Below are positions 53,237-64,000 of a stretch of DNA of 64,000 bases, piece by piece (position 1 is the first letter of the stretch; each line of letters opens with the position of its first letter). The stretch is from Dama dama (lineage: Eukaryota > Chordata > Mammalia > Artiodactyla > Cervidae), in contig NC_083685.1 of the NCBI RefSeq assembly GCF_033118175.1, forward strand, positions 124,690,501 through 124,754,500, given 5' to 3'. The position numbers were made by a program, and so were the translations under genes. Under the pieces are notes generated by a model that was not told the DNA's origin, did not search any database, and worked only from the letters and a program-made list of their open reading frames with translations.

Positions 53237-54474
53237 CCACAGACTATACCAGAAGGCTCTGGCGTCCTGCTGTTTATCTTCCATGCAAACTTTCTGGGTA
53301 AAGAGGTCATTGCTCGCCTCTGTGGACCATGTAGTGTACAAGCTGTTGTTTTATTTATTTTTTTTTTTTCAAGCTGTTGTTTTAAATGACAAATTTCAAC
53401 TTCCTGTTTTTCTGGGCAGTTACTTTGTTTACTGGTTCAGCCCTATGGCAGGCCTCAATAAAATGTTCATAAGGCTGACGGAAGCACCTTCTACTGAGGT
53501 TAAGTTGCTAATAGGTGCGTACAGAGTACAGCTACAGTGACCAGAAAGAATTGGAAGAGTTACTCTTAAAACCTATTTCTAAATACTCTGTGAAGCAGTT
53601 TGGATTTCTGGCACAGCTAACATTTCCAAATTTAAAGTTTCTTCTGTAAGCCTCTTGCATTGAAGGCCAGTCATCTGTTACAGTCCGTTAAGATGGGACA
53701 CAGTGGGTCTAACATAAAACGCAGATGTAAGTACTTGTGCGAGTAAAATAAACTTTTTATTTTTGAATGATTTTCATTTTTTTCAAAATGTTAGATAAAT
53801 GCGGATTTAGGACTAACTAAAGTCATCCTGAAAATGTTGGCCTTCAACTGTTTCTGGATTGGACAAGCAAGTGGAGATCTGAACCAAGAAAATGGTAATT
53901 AAATAATTTCAAGATCCTTCTGAAAATCAGATGATACCGCTCTACTCCCAAAGTTTAAGGTAACCTGGAATCTTGCACAAGTGTTTGCAATATCCTCTGG
54001 CAAGGAGGTCATGCGGGATGGTTGCTGACCCATGTTCCACGGTCACGTCAGTGTCGTGTGCCAAGAATGAGTTTGGCCAACGTAGTGGAGAAGCAACTTA
54101 CTCAGGGATTCCTTCAAACACAGACATCCTTCATAGCTGCGACCTTTGAGAGAGCTATCTAGTTACCAGAGACAGCTCCCTAATCGTCTCTGGCCTGAGA
54201 GAGAAGCAAAAAACAGAACCAAACCCCCAAAACAGTCAAGAGAAGGAAAAAAATATAGTGGTTGTGCTTGTTGATAATGAGGACAATCCCATCCAACCCA
54301 TGCAACTTGAGAATCTTTTTTAAAGTAATTCTTCCACTCTCAAGTACCATGTATAAGTTAAACTATAAGTAACTAGGTCATTAATTTTTATTTTTAAAAT
54401 TACCATGCAGAAGCACTGACTCTTTGAGGGTGGGGAGGAAAATCCTTTGTAAATTTTTTTAAAGTTATAATTTT
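53237..54474. other. TEN1 intron 1 stretch, nothing recognised
   Basis: No recognisable gene or repeat family. A short direct repeat (caagctgttgtttta) flanks a T-run at about 53339-53383. Confidence 0.4.
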
Positions 54475-54768
54475 ATTTATTTATTTATTTTGGTTGCATT
54501 GGGTCTTTGTTGCTGTCCCTAGCTGTAGCCCGTGGGAGTTACTCTTCGTTGCGGTGCATGGGCATCTCATTGCAGTGACTTCTCTTGTTTCGGAGCATAG
54601 ACTCCAGGCATGCGGGCTTCAGTAGTTGCAGCACACAGACTCAGTACTTGTGGCTCCTGGGCCTAGCTGCTCCTCCTTAGGCAGAATCTTCCCAGACAAG
54701 GGGTCAAACCTGTGTCCCCTGCATTGGCAGGCAGATTCTTATCCACTGTACCATCAGGGAAGCCCTCT
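54475..54768 (-). mobile_element. Longer tRNA-Glu SINE, reverse, TEN1 intron 1
   Basis: A TTTA-repeat tail, then gcattgggtctttgttgctg, and inverted head tgtaccatcagggaagccct. The longer ruminant/cetacean SINE type. Confidence 0.7.
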
Positions 54769-55748
54769 TTTGTAAATTTTAACCTCAATTTTTTTTTTCA
54801 AACAAAAGTTGCTATGTGTTTATTTAGATATTTCTGTTGACTTAATAAGCACAGCTGGCTCCATAAATCATTATCCATATATTATCGCACACTCAAGAAC
54901 GTTTCTGTGAAGATATATCAGAACAGGCTTCTCCTGTGGCTCAACTAGATTTCAAATAATCTCTCTAGAAATCTGAATAATGGTACAACCTGTACTTCAA
55001 GCCTTTTTATTTCTCAAGGTAAAATATCCACTTCTAGGAGAAAAATCCATGGTATGAAAAATATTCCTTTTAACGACTGGGAAGTTTGAAAATACTGTAC
55101 AGGAAGGGTGGTGACTCAATCTAACTGCTTCTTTCATCTTTTCTGAAGGAACTGCCCAGGTTTCTGCGGTGGGATTGAAGACTGAGAAGTAACACTTAAA
55201 ACTAAGTTCATCATAGCTTTTGTCGGCTTAGGACTTGTTTCTTGTGGACAAGAAACTTTATTATACATGTTTACCGGTCCACAATTAGAACAGGTTACTG
55301 GTTTACCACAAAAGGGTAAGGATATAACTCAGGAACAACCAAAAAGAAGAGATGCATGGAACAGAGGAGGTGGGGTGGGGTGTGGCGCTTCTATGCCCTT
55401 TCCTGTCACTTGCCCAGCCCATCCCTGTGTTCACCAACCCAGAAGACATTCATTCGTGTGTTTAAAGTTACAATTCTTTGTTAGTCTTATATCACACAAT
55501 GAATCGTCAATGTTAAAACTCAAGTTATGTCACATGATTTGACCTATGGCCTCAAAAGATTCTATCACATGGGGATTATTTCCAATTTAAGTGTGATCTC
55601 AACTAAATTAATTTTACAGTGACCAAATAAAATGACTATTTATGCCTTTAAAAGTTTTGCAATCACCAGAGTAAAAGTAAATTCAGGGAAGAATCATCAA
55701 TGGATGTGAAAAGTTATTGGGTAAAAGTCTGAAGAACGGGTTATTTAG
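54769..55748. other. TEN1 intron 1 stretch, nothing recognised
   Basis: AT-rich DNA. I cannot assign the short open frame near 55267-55542 to any protein. Confidence 0.4.
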
Positions 55749-55955
55749 GGACTTCCCTGGTGGTCCAGTGGCTAGGACTCCATGCTCCCAATGCTGGGGG
55801 CGCCAGTTCAATTCCTGGTCAGGGAACTAGGTGCCACATGCTGCAACTAAGAGTTTGCATGCCTTAACTAAACAGCCTGCAAACCGCAACAAAGGTTGAA
55901 GATCCCGCACAATGCAACTATGATCTGGTGCGGCCAAATAAAATTTTTTTAAAAG
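55749..55955 (+). mobile_element. CHR-type SINE, TEN1 intron 1
   Basis: gggacttccctggtggtcca, then caattcctggtcagggaact, and tggtgcggccaaataaaatt tail. Confidence 0.8.
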
Positions 55956-56261
55956 AAAAAGAACAAGATATTTATATGGTCTCAACAAGTATCTCCCCCA
56001 CAGACTACTTAATAATTACAAAGGGGAAAACAGTCTAGTTTATAATGAAGAAAATGAACAAATACAACCTTCATGTGCCTCCTGGATGTGACGCTCAGAG
56101 GACACATTGCTTCTGTGATACTCCTGTAGAAAATGCATAATCTGAATCTAATCATGAAGAAATATCAGACAAATCTGAATTGAGAGACATTCCGCAAAGA
56201 AAGTGTCAAAATCATGGAAGACAAAGAAATCGCTCTAGTTAAAAGAGACTCAAGTGATGTT

Positions 56262-56396
56262 AGATCGCATCACCAACCCGGTGGACGTGAATCTGAGCAA
56301 ACTCCAGGAGACAGTGAAGGACAGGGGAGTTTGGCATGCTGCAGTCCACGGGGTCACAAAGAGTCGGACACAACTTCAACAACAACAACAACAGAA
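56262..56396 (+). mobile_element. BovB-like LINE 3' end with (CAA)n tail
   Basis: gatcgcatcaccaacccggt, then ctgagcaaactccaggagac, and cggacacaacttcaac running into (aac)n. Confidence 0.75.
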
Positions 56397-56431
56397 GTGA
56401 CAGGACAACTGTTACGGGTGGCATTCCTGCA

Positions 56432-56443
56432 CCCCCCCCCCCC
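56432..56443. repeat. Homopolymer run of 12 C
   Basis: Twelve consecutive C, followed by A5. Prone to sequencing error. Confidence 0.9.
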
Positions 56444-56446
56444 AAA

Positions 56447-56861
56447 AAGTAAAGTTGAAGTCATAACCCCCAGGACCTCAGAATGAGACCTTCTATAGAG
56501 AATCTTCAGAGGTAACCATGTTAAAGTGAGGTCATTCCTGAGGGCCTCATCCAGTATGACAAGTATCTTTCTAAAACAGGAAAAGTCTGGACAGGGACAG
56601 ACATGCACAAAGGGAGGAAGCCAGGTGAAGATGAAGGCAGAGATATTACACAAGCCAAGGAACACCAACGATTGCCAGCAAGCTATCAGAAGCTGAGAGG
56701 CATGAAGCAGGTTCTCATTCACAGCCTCAGAAGGAACCACCCTGCTGACACCCTGACTGTACACGTCTGGCTTCCAGAATTCTGAAACAACAAATCCCTG
56801 TTGCTTAAGCCACTTGGTCTGTGGCGCTTTGTTATGGTAGTTCTAGGAAACTAATACAGCT
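56447..56861 (+). repeat. MST-like MaLR LTR
   Basis: gaagtcataacccccaggac, then aatgagaccttc, aaccaccctgctgacaccct, and the end taggaaactaataca match the order of MST/MaLR LTRs. The 5' edge is truncated. Confidence 0.6.
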
Positions 56862-57172
56862 AAATATTAACTCATGATCCATGGACCTTGCCTGGGAGGA
56901 AAAAACTGTGATAAAGGACTTCACTGGACAATCCTAAGTCCACAGAAAGGTTTGGAATAGTATTGTATCGACATTGTGTCCTTAATTTGATAACTGCCAT
57001 TCTCCTGTTCACTTCTTCCATTTACGTGGGTCCTTGACAGGGAGAGGAAATAGACAAAAGAGGATGATGTTTCAACCAGAACCAAGTCCTGTGGCTTTAA
57101 TACCACCTACCAGCCACCTTCTCTATCTCTTAGAGCCCCATTGTCTTCTGTTTGCTCAAGCCCAGGAGTCAT

Positions 57173-57357
57173 TCTTTTTTTTTTTTTTTTTTAAGTATCT
57201 ATTTATGTATTTCTTTCTTTTTTTGGCTGCTCTGGGTCTTAGTTGGCACACAGGATCTTTGCCGATGCCTGGGGATCTAGTTCTCTGACCAGTGACCCAA
57301 CACAGCCTCCCTGCATGTGGAACTTGGACTCAGTCACTGGACCATCTGGGAAGTCCC
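57173..57357 (-). mobile_element. CHR-type SINE, reverse, TEN1 intron 1
   Basis: A T-run tail, then ttttggctgctctgggtctt and gaccatctgggaagtccc. Confidence 0.75.
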
Positions 57358-57935
57358 TTGTTGTTCAGTGGCTAAGCTGTGTCCAAATCTTTGCGATCTC
57401 ATGGACTGTAGCACACCAGGCGCCTCTGTCTTCCATGATCTCCTGGAGTTTGCTCAAATTCAAGTCCATTGAGTTGGTGATGCTATCTAACCATCTCATC
57501 CTCTGCCACCTCCTTCTCCTTTGCCTTCAATCTTTTCCAGCATAGGGGCTTTCCCAGTAAGTTGGCTCTTTGCATCAGGTGGCCAAAGTATTAGAGCTTC
57601 AGCTTCAGCAAAAGTCCTTCCAATGAATATTCAGGGTTGATTTCGTTTAGGACTGACTGATTTGATCTCCTTGCTGTCCAAGGGACTCTCAAGAGTCTTT
57701 GCCAGCACAGTTTGAAAGCATCAGATCTTCGGTGCTCATCCTTCTTCACGGTCCAACTCTCACATCTGTACATGACTGGAAAAACCACAGCTTTAACTAT
57801 ATGGACCTTTGTCGGCAAAGTGAAGTCTTCGCTTTTTATTATGCTGTCTAGGTTTGTCATAGCATTCCTTCCAAGGAGCAAGCATCTTTTAATTTCATGG
57901 CTGCAGTCACCGCCCTCAGGGATTTTGGAAGTCCC
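57358..57935 (-). mobile_element. BovB LINE fragment, reverse
   Basis: Inverted BovB 3' end plus about 300 bases of coding remnant; the minus strand reads AMTNLDSIIKSEDFTLPTKV and similar, with breaks. Inactive. Confidence 0.85.
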
Positions 57936-58682
57936 TTAACCACTTCTTATTATAACTGTTAAAATTACAAGTCTCCATTGGCCCATAGTGCCACTTGGAG
58001 TCTGTGCCTGTTTTGCCATCACCCCTCCTCCAGCTCACCTTCACCTCAGAACTACACATTTGCTTTGTCGCAGACTTGAACAGGCTTCCCCAGACTTTCA
58101 CGTGGCTGGGTCTCTCTCCTCAGCTCTCAGGCTGTCTATCTCCTTGGTAAGACCGGCCCTGTCCACCTCATCTAAAATGGCATTCTCTCCACCCCTAGTC
58201 ACTCCATCCTCAGTGCAGTCCACTAAATAATAGAATTTCAAATAACAAGATCTGTTTTCTTGATTAATGTTGATGTCTCCCACTAGCTTATCAGTTCCAT
58301 GAGGGCCATGACTTGGCATACTCCCCAGTATAGCCCCTGTGCCTGACAGTGTCTGGAAAATTATTAAATATTTATCAGATGTATGGATATATTCATGAAG
58401 AAGAGAGTGAAAACCAAGACCATTTACCCCCCCTACAATCAGGCCATTCACAGAGAACCCAGACTACATCTTACTGCCCACATTAACTTAACTTCGTGGT
58501 GTTGAGTCTTTGTTAGCATCTTTTACTATTCCCGACTGTCCAGTCCAGAAAGAAAGTTTGAATACCAACACCTAGCTTGTTCACTGAGATTTTTTGAGTT
58601 GCCCTTTCCGCTAATTTTGACTGTTGTGCAGTGGTTTGTACCAAGTCTTAATCAAAACCCTGAACTAAGAGACTCATCTTAA
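57936..58682. other. TEN1 intron 1 stretch, nothing recognised
   Basis: No gene or repeat family recognised between two BovB pieces. Confidence 0.4.
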
Positions 58683-59062
58683 AGAATTGATGCTTTTGAA
58701 CTGTGGTGTTGGAGAAGACTCTTGAGAGTCCCTTGGACTGCAAGGAGATCCAACCAGTCCATCCTAAAGGAGATCAGTCCTGGGTGTTCATTGGAAGGAC
58801 TGACGTTGAAGCTGAAACTCCAATACTTTGGCCACCTGATGCAAAGAGCTGACTCATTTGAAAAGATCCTGATGCTGGGAAAGTTTGAGGGCAGGAGGAG
58901 AAGGGGACGACAGAGGACAAAATGGTTGGATGGCCTCACCGACTCAATGGACATGGGTTTGGGCGGACTCCAGGCGTTGGTGATGGACAGGGAGGCCTGG
59001 CGTGCTGCGGTTCCTGGGGTCGCAAAGAGTTGGATACAACTGAGTGACTGAACTGAACTGAC
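58683..59062 (+). mobile_element. BovB LINE 3' end
   Basis: aattgatgcttttgaactgt, then gtcccttggactgcaaggag and gagtgactgaactgaactga. Confidence 0.88.
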
Positions 59063-59202
59063 TATGGAGTAGGAAATGGCAACCCACTCCAGTACTCTTG
59101 CCTGGAGAATCCCATGGACAGAGGAGCCTGGCGGGCTACATACAGTCCATAGGGTCACAAGGAGTGGGACATGACTTGAGTGACTTAGCACAGCACAGCA
59201 AC
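59063..59202 (+). mobile_element. Bov-A fragment directly after BovB
   Basis: tatggagtaggaaatggcaa, then ggagaatcccatggacagag, and gacttagcacagcacagcaa tail. Confidence 0.8.
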
Positions 59203-59691
59203 TTGGATTAGTTTTTTGGTGCTCCCCTTTACTGTGTCTGAAGTGAACGCCTCACTCACTTTACCTTATTCTCAGCACTGTTATTAAAAACTGATGCAAT
59301 AAGAAACAGATTATTAACTAGATAGCTTTAAAAACACGATTAGGAAAAAAAGGGGGGGGGGGCGGAATTAGCATGTTGTTTAAAGTTACAAAGGTAAGTG
59401 AGAGATAAAGGAGCTGGGTAGTGTGCCGTATCTTCATTACCATGGCATAAGGTCAAAAGATAACTAAAGTGAGCAAATCAAGAAATACTAAGTATTTTAC
59501 TTCAATATTTAGGAATCAAAACTAAAAACACGATTTATTATGATTAAAAGTGGCTGCCTCTGAGGATGAGGAAGTTCTGCTTCTCATTAAAAATCCTCCT
59601 ATTCTAACATTTTTTAATGTGTGCTTTTTACTACTTTGATGAGGAGGATTGTGAAAATGAAAGTGGATTCCAAGACCTCTAAGCACACCTC
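59203..59691. other. TEN1 intron 1 stretch, nothing recognised
   Basis: AT-rich DNA with a G-run at about 59352-59361. No gene or repeat family recognised. Confidence 0.35.
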
Positions 59692-59913
59692 GTGCTTCCC
59701 AGGTGACTCAGTGGTTAAAGACTCCAACTGCCAAGGTAGGCTCGGCAGGAGATGGGGGATTGGATCCCTGGGTGGGGAAGATCCCCTGGAGGAGGAAATG
59801 GCAACCCGCTCCAGTATTCTTGCCTGAAAAATCCCTCGGACAGAGGAACCTGGAGGGCTGCAGTCCGTGGTGTTGCTGAGTCAGACCCAACTGAGCACAC
59901 ACAAGCACACTGG
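59692..59913 (+). mobile_element. Bov-tA/Bov-A2-like SINE
   Basis: gcttcccaggtgactcagtg, then ggatccctgggtggggaaga, and a CA-rich tail. Confidence 0.82.
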
Positions 59914-59929
59914 CAATTTGTCTAAGTCC

Positions 59930-60358
59930 ACACTCAGTAGTCGTGTACGGATGTGAGAGCTGGACCATAAAGAAGGCTGAGCACCCAAGAATTGATGCTT
60001 TTGAACTGTGGTGTTGGAGAAGACTCTTGACAACCCCTTGAACTGCAAGGAGATCAAACCAACCTGAATATCAATAAAGGAAATCAATCCTGAATATTCA
60101 TTGGAAGGACTGATGCTGAGGCTTCAATACTTTGGCCACCTGATGCGAAGAGGCAACTCATTGGAAAGGACCCTGATGCTGGGAAAGATTGAAGGCGGGA
60201 GAAGGGGAGAGCAGAGAATGAGATGGTTGGATGGAATCACCGACTCAAAGGACATAAGTCCGAGCAAGCTCTGGGAGTCGGTGATGGACAGGGAATGCTG
60301 GAGTGCTGCAGTCCATGGGGGTCGGAAGGAGTCGGACAGGACTGAGCGACTGAACTGA
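59930..60358 (+). mobile_element. BovB LINE 3' end abutting the TEN1/ACOX1 promoter
   Basis: tcgtgtacggatgtgagagc, then aattgatgcttttgaactgt, and aggactgagcgactgaactg. GC-rich promoter DNA begins within a few bases of its end. Confidence 0.88.
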
Positions 60359-60359
60359 A

Positions 60360-61180
60360 GCCCCCACCCAGGCCCATAAAAAACGCGGGGTCGGGGGAGC
60401 GCTAGCTATCTCACGGCTCCCCCGCAGCCTTCGCCTCTGGCAGCAGAGATGCTATTCTCTTAACAAGAGAGGGTTGGAGCCTCTCATCAGTGAGACCTTT
60501 TGCCTCCACTCTTCGAGGGTTTTGGGAAAACCCTACGACCTCCCCGAGCCAACTCAAGGAGCCGCGGCTCACCCGCTGCAGCCTTGGAACCCCCCTCCCC
60601 CTCTCACGTCCCCGGGAGGACTTGGCGCACGGACCCGGAAGCGGCGGCTCGGGCGAGTCTGGGGCGCAGGCGCGGTCCTCCTCAGCCGCGTGGTCCCGCC
60701 CCTTCCCAACCCCAAGGCGAAGCTGTGTAGGCGCGCGGGCGGCCAATGGCCGCCTGTTTCCGCCCTGTGGGACCGCCTGACGAGTGACGGGTGGGTTGCT
60801 GAGTGTCTCGGTTCCCCCCACGCCCACCACCACCACCTGGGCAATTCCTTGACCTTCTTCCGGGGTCCGCTTGTCAGAGGGCTGCTCTGAGGCGCCACTG
60901 GCCGAGAACAGGGGACTCGCCCGCCCCGGCGGCGCCTACAGCGGCACAGCCACCGCCTGACGCCCCGTCCGTTATCGGTCACGCGCCTTGGGGCCACGGT
61001 GAAGGAGAAGGGGCGGGCCGGGGCGGGCCGAGGCGGCCGGGGGGCGGGGACTCGCCTGGTACTGGGGCGGCTTTTAGTGCCGGCCCCGGCGCCGGAGCCA
61101 CGGACTCCCGCTGTCGCCACTGCCACGGACGCCGGCTCAGCCGCCGCCTCGGCCCCCCGCTGCCTCAGCCGGCCGTCACC
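60360..61180. promoter_or_regulatory. Divergent CpG-rich promoter of TEN1 (-) and ACOX1 (+)
   Basis: GC- and CpG-rich DNA between the TEN1 first exon and the ACOX1 ATG. Visible sites include a CCAAT box (60743-60747, ggccaatggc), ETS-like cttccgg and ccggaagc, several GC boxes at 61009-61049 (ggggcggg repeated) and a TGACCT half-site at 60850-60855. No TATA box. Two genes leaving in opposite directions from under 1 kb is the basis for calling it bidirectional. Confidence 0.75.
60573..60800 (-). other. TEN1: Inferred TEN1 5' non-coding exon 1
   Basis: The first coding exon begins only 8 bases before the ATG, so a 5' UTR exon must exist upstream on the minus strand. A good donor (minus-strand GCG|gtgagc, 60567-60572) lies in the CpG-rich promoter. 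The upstream edge is a guess. Confidence 0.45.
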
Positions 61181-61289
61181 ATGAATCAAGACCTGCAGAA
61201 AGAGCGGGCCGGCGCCAGCTTCAACCCGGAGCTGCTCACGAATGTCCTGGACGGCAGCCCCGAGAACACTCGGCGTCGCCGAGAGATCG
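61181..61289 (+). CDS. ACOX1: ACOX1 coding exon 1 (start codon)
   Basis: Residues 1-37, ending TRRRREI plus one base. Donor gtgagg; phase 1. The 5' UTR extends upstream into the CpG-rich promoter. Confidence 0.95.
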
Positions 61290-61736
61290 GTGAGGGCAGC
61301 TGGCCAGGCCTCCTCCCCTCCTTTCCCGAGCAGAGTTGGCGGTTCCCTTCGGGAGGAGTCGGGGGTGTAGGGCCCTGTAGGGCCTAGGCCACAGCCTCTG
61401 GCCTAGCTTTAGGGGAGCCACGGGACCCCCGCACTTCCAGGGGAGGCTGTGGCGGGGGGAATCGCCCATCCTGAGAGAGGACCTCTGCCCGTGAGTCTGA
61501 AACCTGTTATCCAGAGAGCTTTAACGGAGCCCTGAATTACTTGCCTTCCTCTTGGTACCCTTTAATTCCCTTTCAGAGAACCTCATTCTGAAAGACCCAG
61601 ATTTCCAGCATGAGAACTTGAATTTCCTCAGCCGTAGCCAGCGTTACGAGGTGGCTGTAAAGAAGAGTGCCACCATGGTGGAGAAGATGAGGAAGTTTGG
61701 CATCGCAGATCCTGATGAAATTTTGTGGTTTAAAAA
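61181..61736 (+). CDS. ACOX1: ACOX1, peroxisomal acyl-CoA oxidase 1 (first two coding exons, partial)
   Basis: ACOX1 is the FAD-dependent first enzyme of peroxisomal beta-oxidation of straight-chain acyl-CoAs; it makes trans-2-enoyl-CoA and hydrogen peroxide. Exons 61181-61289 and 61577-61736 join in phase and encode about 90 residues: MNQDLQKERAGASFNPELLT, then REIENLILKDPDFQHENLNF and FGIADPDEILWFK. This matches the N-terminal alpha domain of the family. The ATG is in a good context (gtcaccATGA). The FAD and catalytic domains and the C-terminal SKL peroxisomal signal lie beyond the window. Exon 2 ends two bases into a codon (AA|gtaggt), so the next exon decides Lys or Asn; this fits the two mutually exclusive third exons known in mammals. 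PPAR-alpha control is known for the gene but not demonstrated here. Confidence 0.96.
61577..61736 (+). CDS. ACOX1: ACOX1 coding exon 2
   Basis: Residues 37-90, ENLILKDPDFQHENLNFLSR onward. Acceptor ccctttcag, donor gtaggt; phase 2. Translation past the donor meets TAG at once, which confirms the exon end. Confidence 0.93.
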
Positions 61737-64000
61737 GTAGGTATGCTTTAGCTTAAGAGCGAGGGCCTAAGCCTGAACCTTGAATTCGCCATCTGTGGTA
61801 TCCTTTTTCATAGTGTTTGGCGTTTGAAGACTCAAATTCACATCTTTTCATGCCATTTTAAAGTTCTATGTGTGGGCAATAATGTTTACTTTGATTTTTA
61901 AGCCTTTTAAAGGGCTGACGTTTGTGGAAAGCTTGTCATAGAGGTGCTGTAATTTTCTTTCTCAAGAATCATACACATACGGTCCAGACCTCTCAATTTT
62001 GAGCGATTTAAATGTAGAATGACTTTGCTTCTTCTAAGAAGGAGGCCTGCTAAATTTAGAAGCTGAATTTAGAAGGATGTTTTCCGTTGCAAAGACCGAA
62101 CATTAAATATTTTGGAGCAGTAACAGATTGTATTTTCATATAATAATGTAGCTCTTGAGTTTAAAATAATGGAAAATATGGATGGATGAGGAAGAACTTT
62201 AGTCAAACCTCAGAATGGATATGAAGTATTCTGAGAACCCCCAGCTTTGTTGAATCTGGTGAGGGTATTTAAATGAGACCTCATAAAAGTGGTCCTACTG
62301 CTGAAAAGAGTATGTTCTTTTTTCAGACCATCTTTTTGTTGTGTTTTTAGTTTTTAGACACACTTTTTTTTTTTTTGCCTTTGTGTAAATATACACTATA
62401 ATTGCATAATGTTAGTATGATTTTTTGACTTGCAGCATCTCATTTATTATTGGGCATTTCCTGTTTTAGGTCTCTACATTTTTGCAGAACTCCAATATTG
62501 TCATCAATAGAGAGTAAATGATTTGGATGGTACATATTTAAGAGCCAAGAACAATGAAACAATGAAACATGTACAGGCTCTTGTCTTTATGTTGCAATAG
62601 GCATTCCTCCCTTACACAACTGCCAACTGATACTACATGGTATCTGTTTTTGAGTTTTACCTGGTTATTATTGTCAAGAGGAAATTTACTCCAGACCACA
62701 CTCAGAACTTCTTTCCATTTTAGTTATAAAAACAGAGTTAATTTGGTAGTCCAGTCAGAGTACTTACTAACGTCCAAGTGCTCTTTTTTTTAAAGTTTGT
62801 AACTTGTGGCTGTGAGGATATTGAGGTGGAGTAACTCCTAGAAAATTACGTTTTCTGATTTACCTGAATTGAGTTTGTGAACTTATAAAATTAGTAAAAT
62901 TTGATTTTTCCTTAAAACAAGAGGTTTGTTTTGTTTTACTTTTAAATGGCTGCTGCCGTGTGTTTCAGAGTTAGTTAGATTTCATAATCTGTGGTGATGT
63001 GTAATGTGTAACTAGGCTCCAGTGAAGTCACAGTGACATAGAACACAGTCCTTTGTGTGAGTTAAAGATCAGGGGACACCAGCCAGGTTTTTTTTGCTTT
63101 TTTTTTTTTTTTTCTGTATTATATTTTATGACTCAGGCCTCACTATTTGGGAAAAAGACAAAATACAACCTTTGGCAGGCCCCTTTGACGTCCTTTCAGT
63201 ATTTCTGGGATATGACAGGAAGATCAATGTTTGTTAGAGAATGTTTCATTAGTCTTGGCAATTACTGAACACCATCGATTGTTACTCACACTTGTGTTTT
63301 ATGTATCACTGACAAACTTAACTGTGATGTACCAGTAATTGTCAGATACATTGGATGTCTTAAACGCTAAAATTGGCTTTGGGGAGAGGGATGCTATAAT
63401 TAATGAAATATAGTAATATTTCTCTTTCTAGGCTTTTGGGGCATTTACTGGTCTCTTTTATATCCAGTTTCCCTATCACAAAATGAAACATGAGAATATT
63501 TTGAAACTGACTAAAATATTAGTAAAGTACTTTGAGTTTTCTCAACTTAAGCAGTAGAAGAATTCTTCTCTCCATTCCTTGAGAAAGTAAGACTTTGCTG
63601 TTTGGGGTATATACAAATTCCTTTCCTGATCACCTTTTCTGTAATTTTGTCTTTTAACTATACTGTTGGCTATGTAAAAACTAAAGTATTTTTAAAGTAG
63701 CAAAATTCTAATGCGAACCAGTCATGATTTTTTTTTTTTAATCCTTCTTAGGTTTTTTAAAGCTAGTTCCTTGAAAAGCCTCTTCAGGGAGGATTAAACA
63801 TAACTTAAAACAAGTGCTCAGATGTTGTTCTTTAGTTAACTTCAAGAGGCCTCAAAAAAAAATCTCAGTATGTCAAAGACATAACTATTTGACAGTCTTT
63901 ATTTTGTGTCACATATTTTTTCCCTCTCAGTTTTCTAGAATTAATTATTTTGTGTCAACATCAGCACTTTACCAACCCAGAGCCTCCTCATTTCCAATAA
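61737..64000 (+). other. ACOX1: ACOX1 intron 2, 5' part
   Basis: AT-rich intronic DNA. No further ACOX1 exon and no clear ruminant SINE or LINE occurs up to the end of the window. Confidence 0.6.

Noticed and set aside
61737..61740. A C-terminus for ACOX1 at the TAG right after exon 2
   Set aside because: The TAG is part of the splice donor gtaggt. The family protein is about 660 residues, so this is an intron boundary and not a stop.
1..64000. CRISPR array, operon or bacterial mobile system
   Set aside because: No regularly spaced repeats and no prokaryotic gene organisation. Introns, polyadenylation signals and ruminant SINEs/LINEs show vertebrate nuclear DNA throughout.

Overview
This is vertebrate nuclear DNA, almost certainly from a pecoran ruminant and probably a bovid. 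It has spliced genes with GT-AG introns, and its interspersed repeats are ruminant types: Bov-tA/Bov-A2-like SINEs, CHR-type tRNA-Glu SINEs and many BovB (RTE) LINE 3' ends. The gene order SRP68 - EVPL - CDK3 - TEN1 - ACOX1 is the conserved mammalian order of the human 17q25 segment, read here in the reverse direction. The exact species cannot be fixed from the sequence alone.

Layout. 1-2.85 kb: the last three coding exons and 3' UTR of SRP68 (+), a subunit of the signal recognition particle. 2.85-11.95 kb: intergenic DNA with scattered SINEs, a mariner-derived palindromic MITE and a perfect 58-bp tandem duplication. 11.95-30.09 kb: the whole of EVPL (+, envoplakin). All 22 coding exons join in frame to 2033 codons, the same length as I recall for the human protein; exon 22 alone encodes 1146 residues of rod and plakin-repeat tail. 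30.1-34.2 kb: CDK3 (-), seven coding exons, 305 residues, all kinase motifs present, tail-to-tail with EVPL. 35.0-60.8 kb: TEN1 (-), a small CST-complex subunit of 122 residues whose three coding exons are spread over 17 kb. Its two introns hold most of the mobile DNA in the window. 60.36-61.18 kb: a GC- and CpG-rich divergent promoter shared by TEN1 (-) and ACOX1 (+). 61.18-64 kb: the first two coding exons of ACOX1 and the start of its intron 2.

Mobile DNA. The most informative structure is a three-layer nest in TEN1 intron 2. A class II (betaretrovirus-like) ERV of about 5 kb lies in the tail of a Bov-tA SINE, which itself lies in older LINE-like DNA. The target duplications of both upper layers are visible. 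The ERV's two LTRs differ at only about ten sites by eye, yet its interior is badly defective, with most of pol missing and a foreign LTR-like block embedded. That suggests a recently copied, non-autonomous element. A second notable insertion is a 214-bp 3'-end retrocopy with a perfect 15-bp target duplication, placed exactly at the 3' end of EVPL.

The five genes have unrelated jobs (protein targeting, epidermal cornified envelope, cell-cycle kinase, telomere maintenance, peroxisomal beta-oxidation). They are linked by ancient synteny, not by a shared pathway. Nothing here looks like a previously undescribed multi-gene system. The interesting material is the evolutionary and regulatory architecture.
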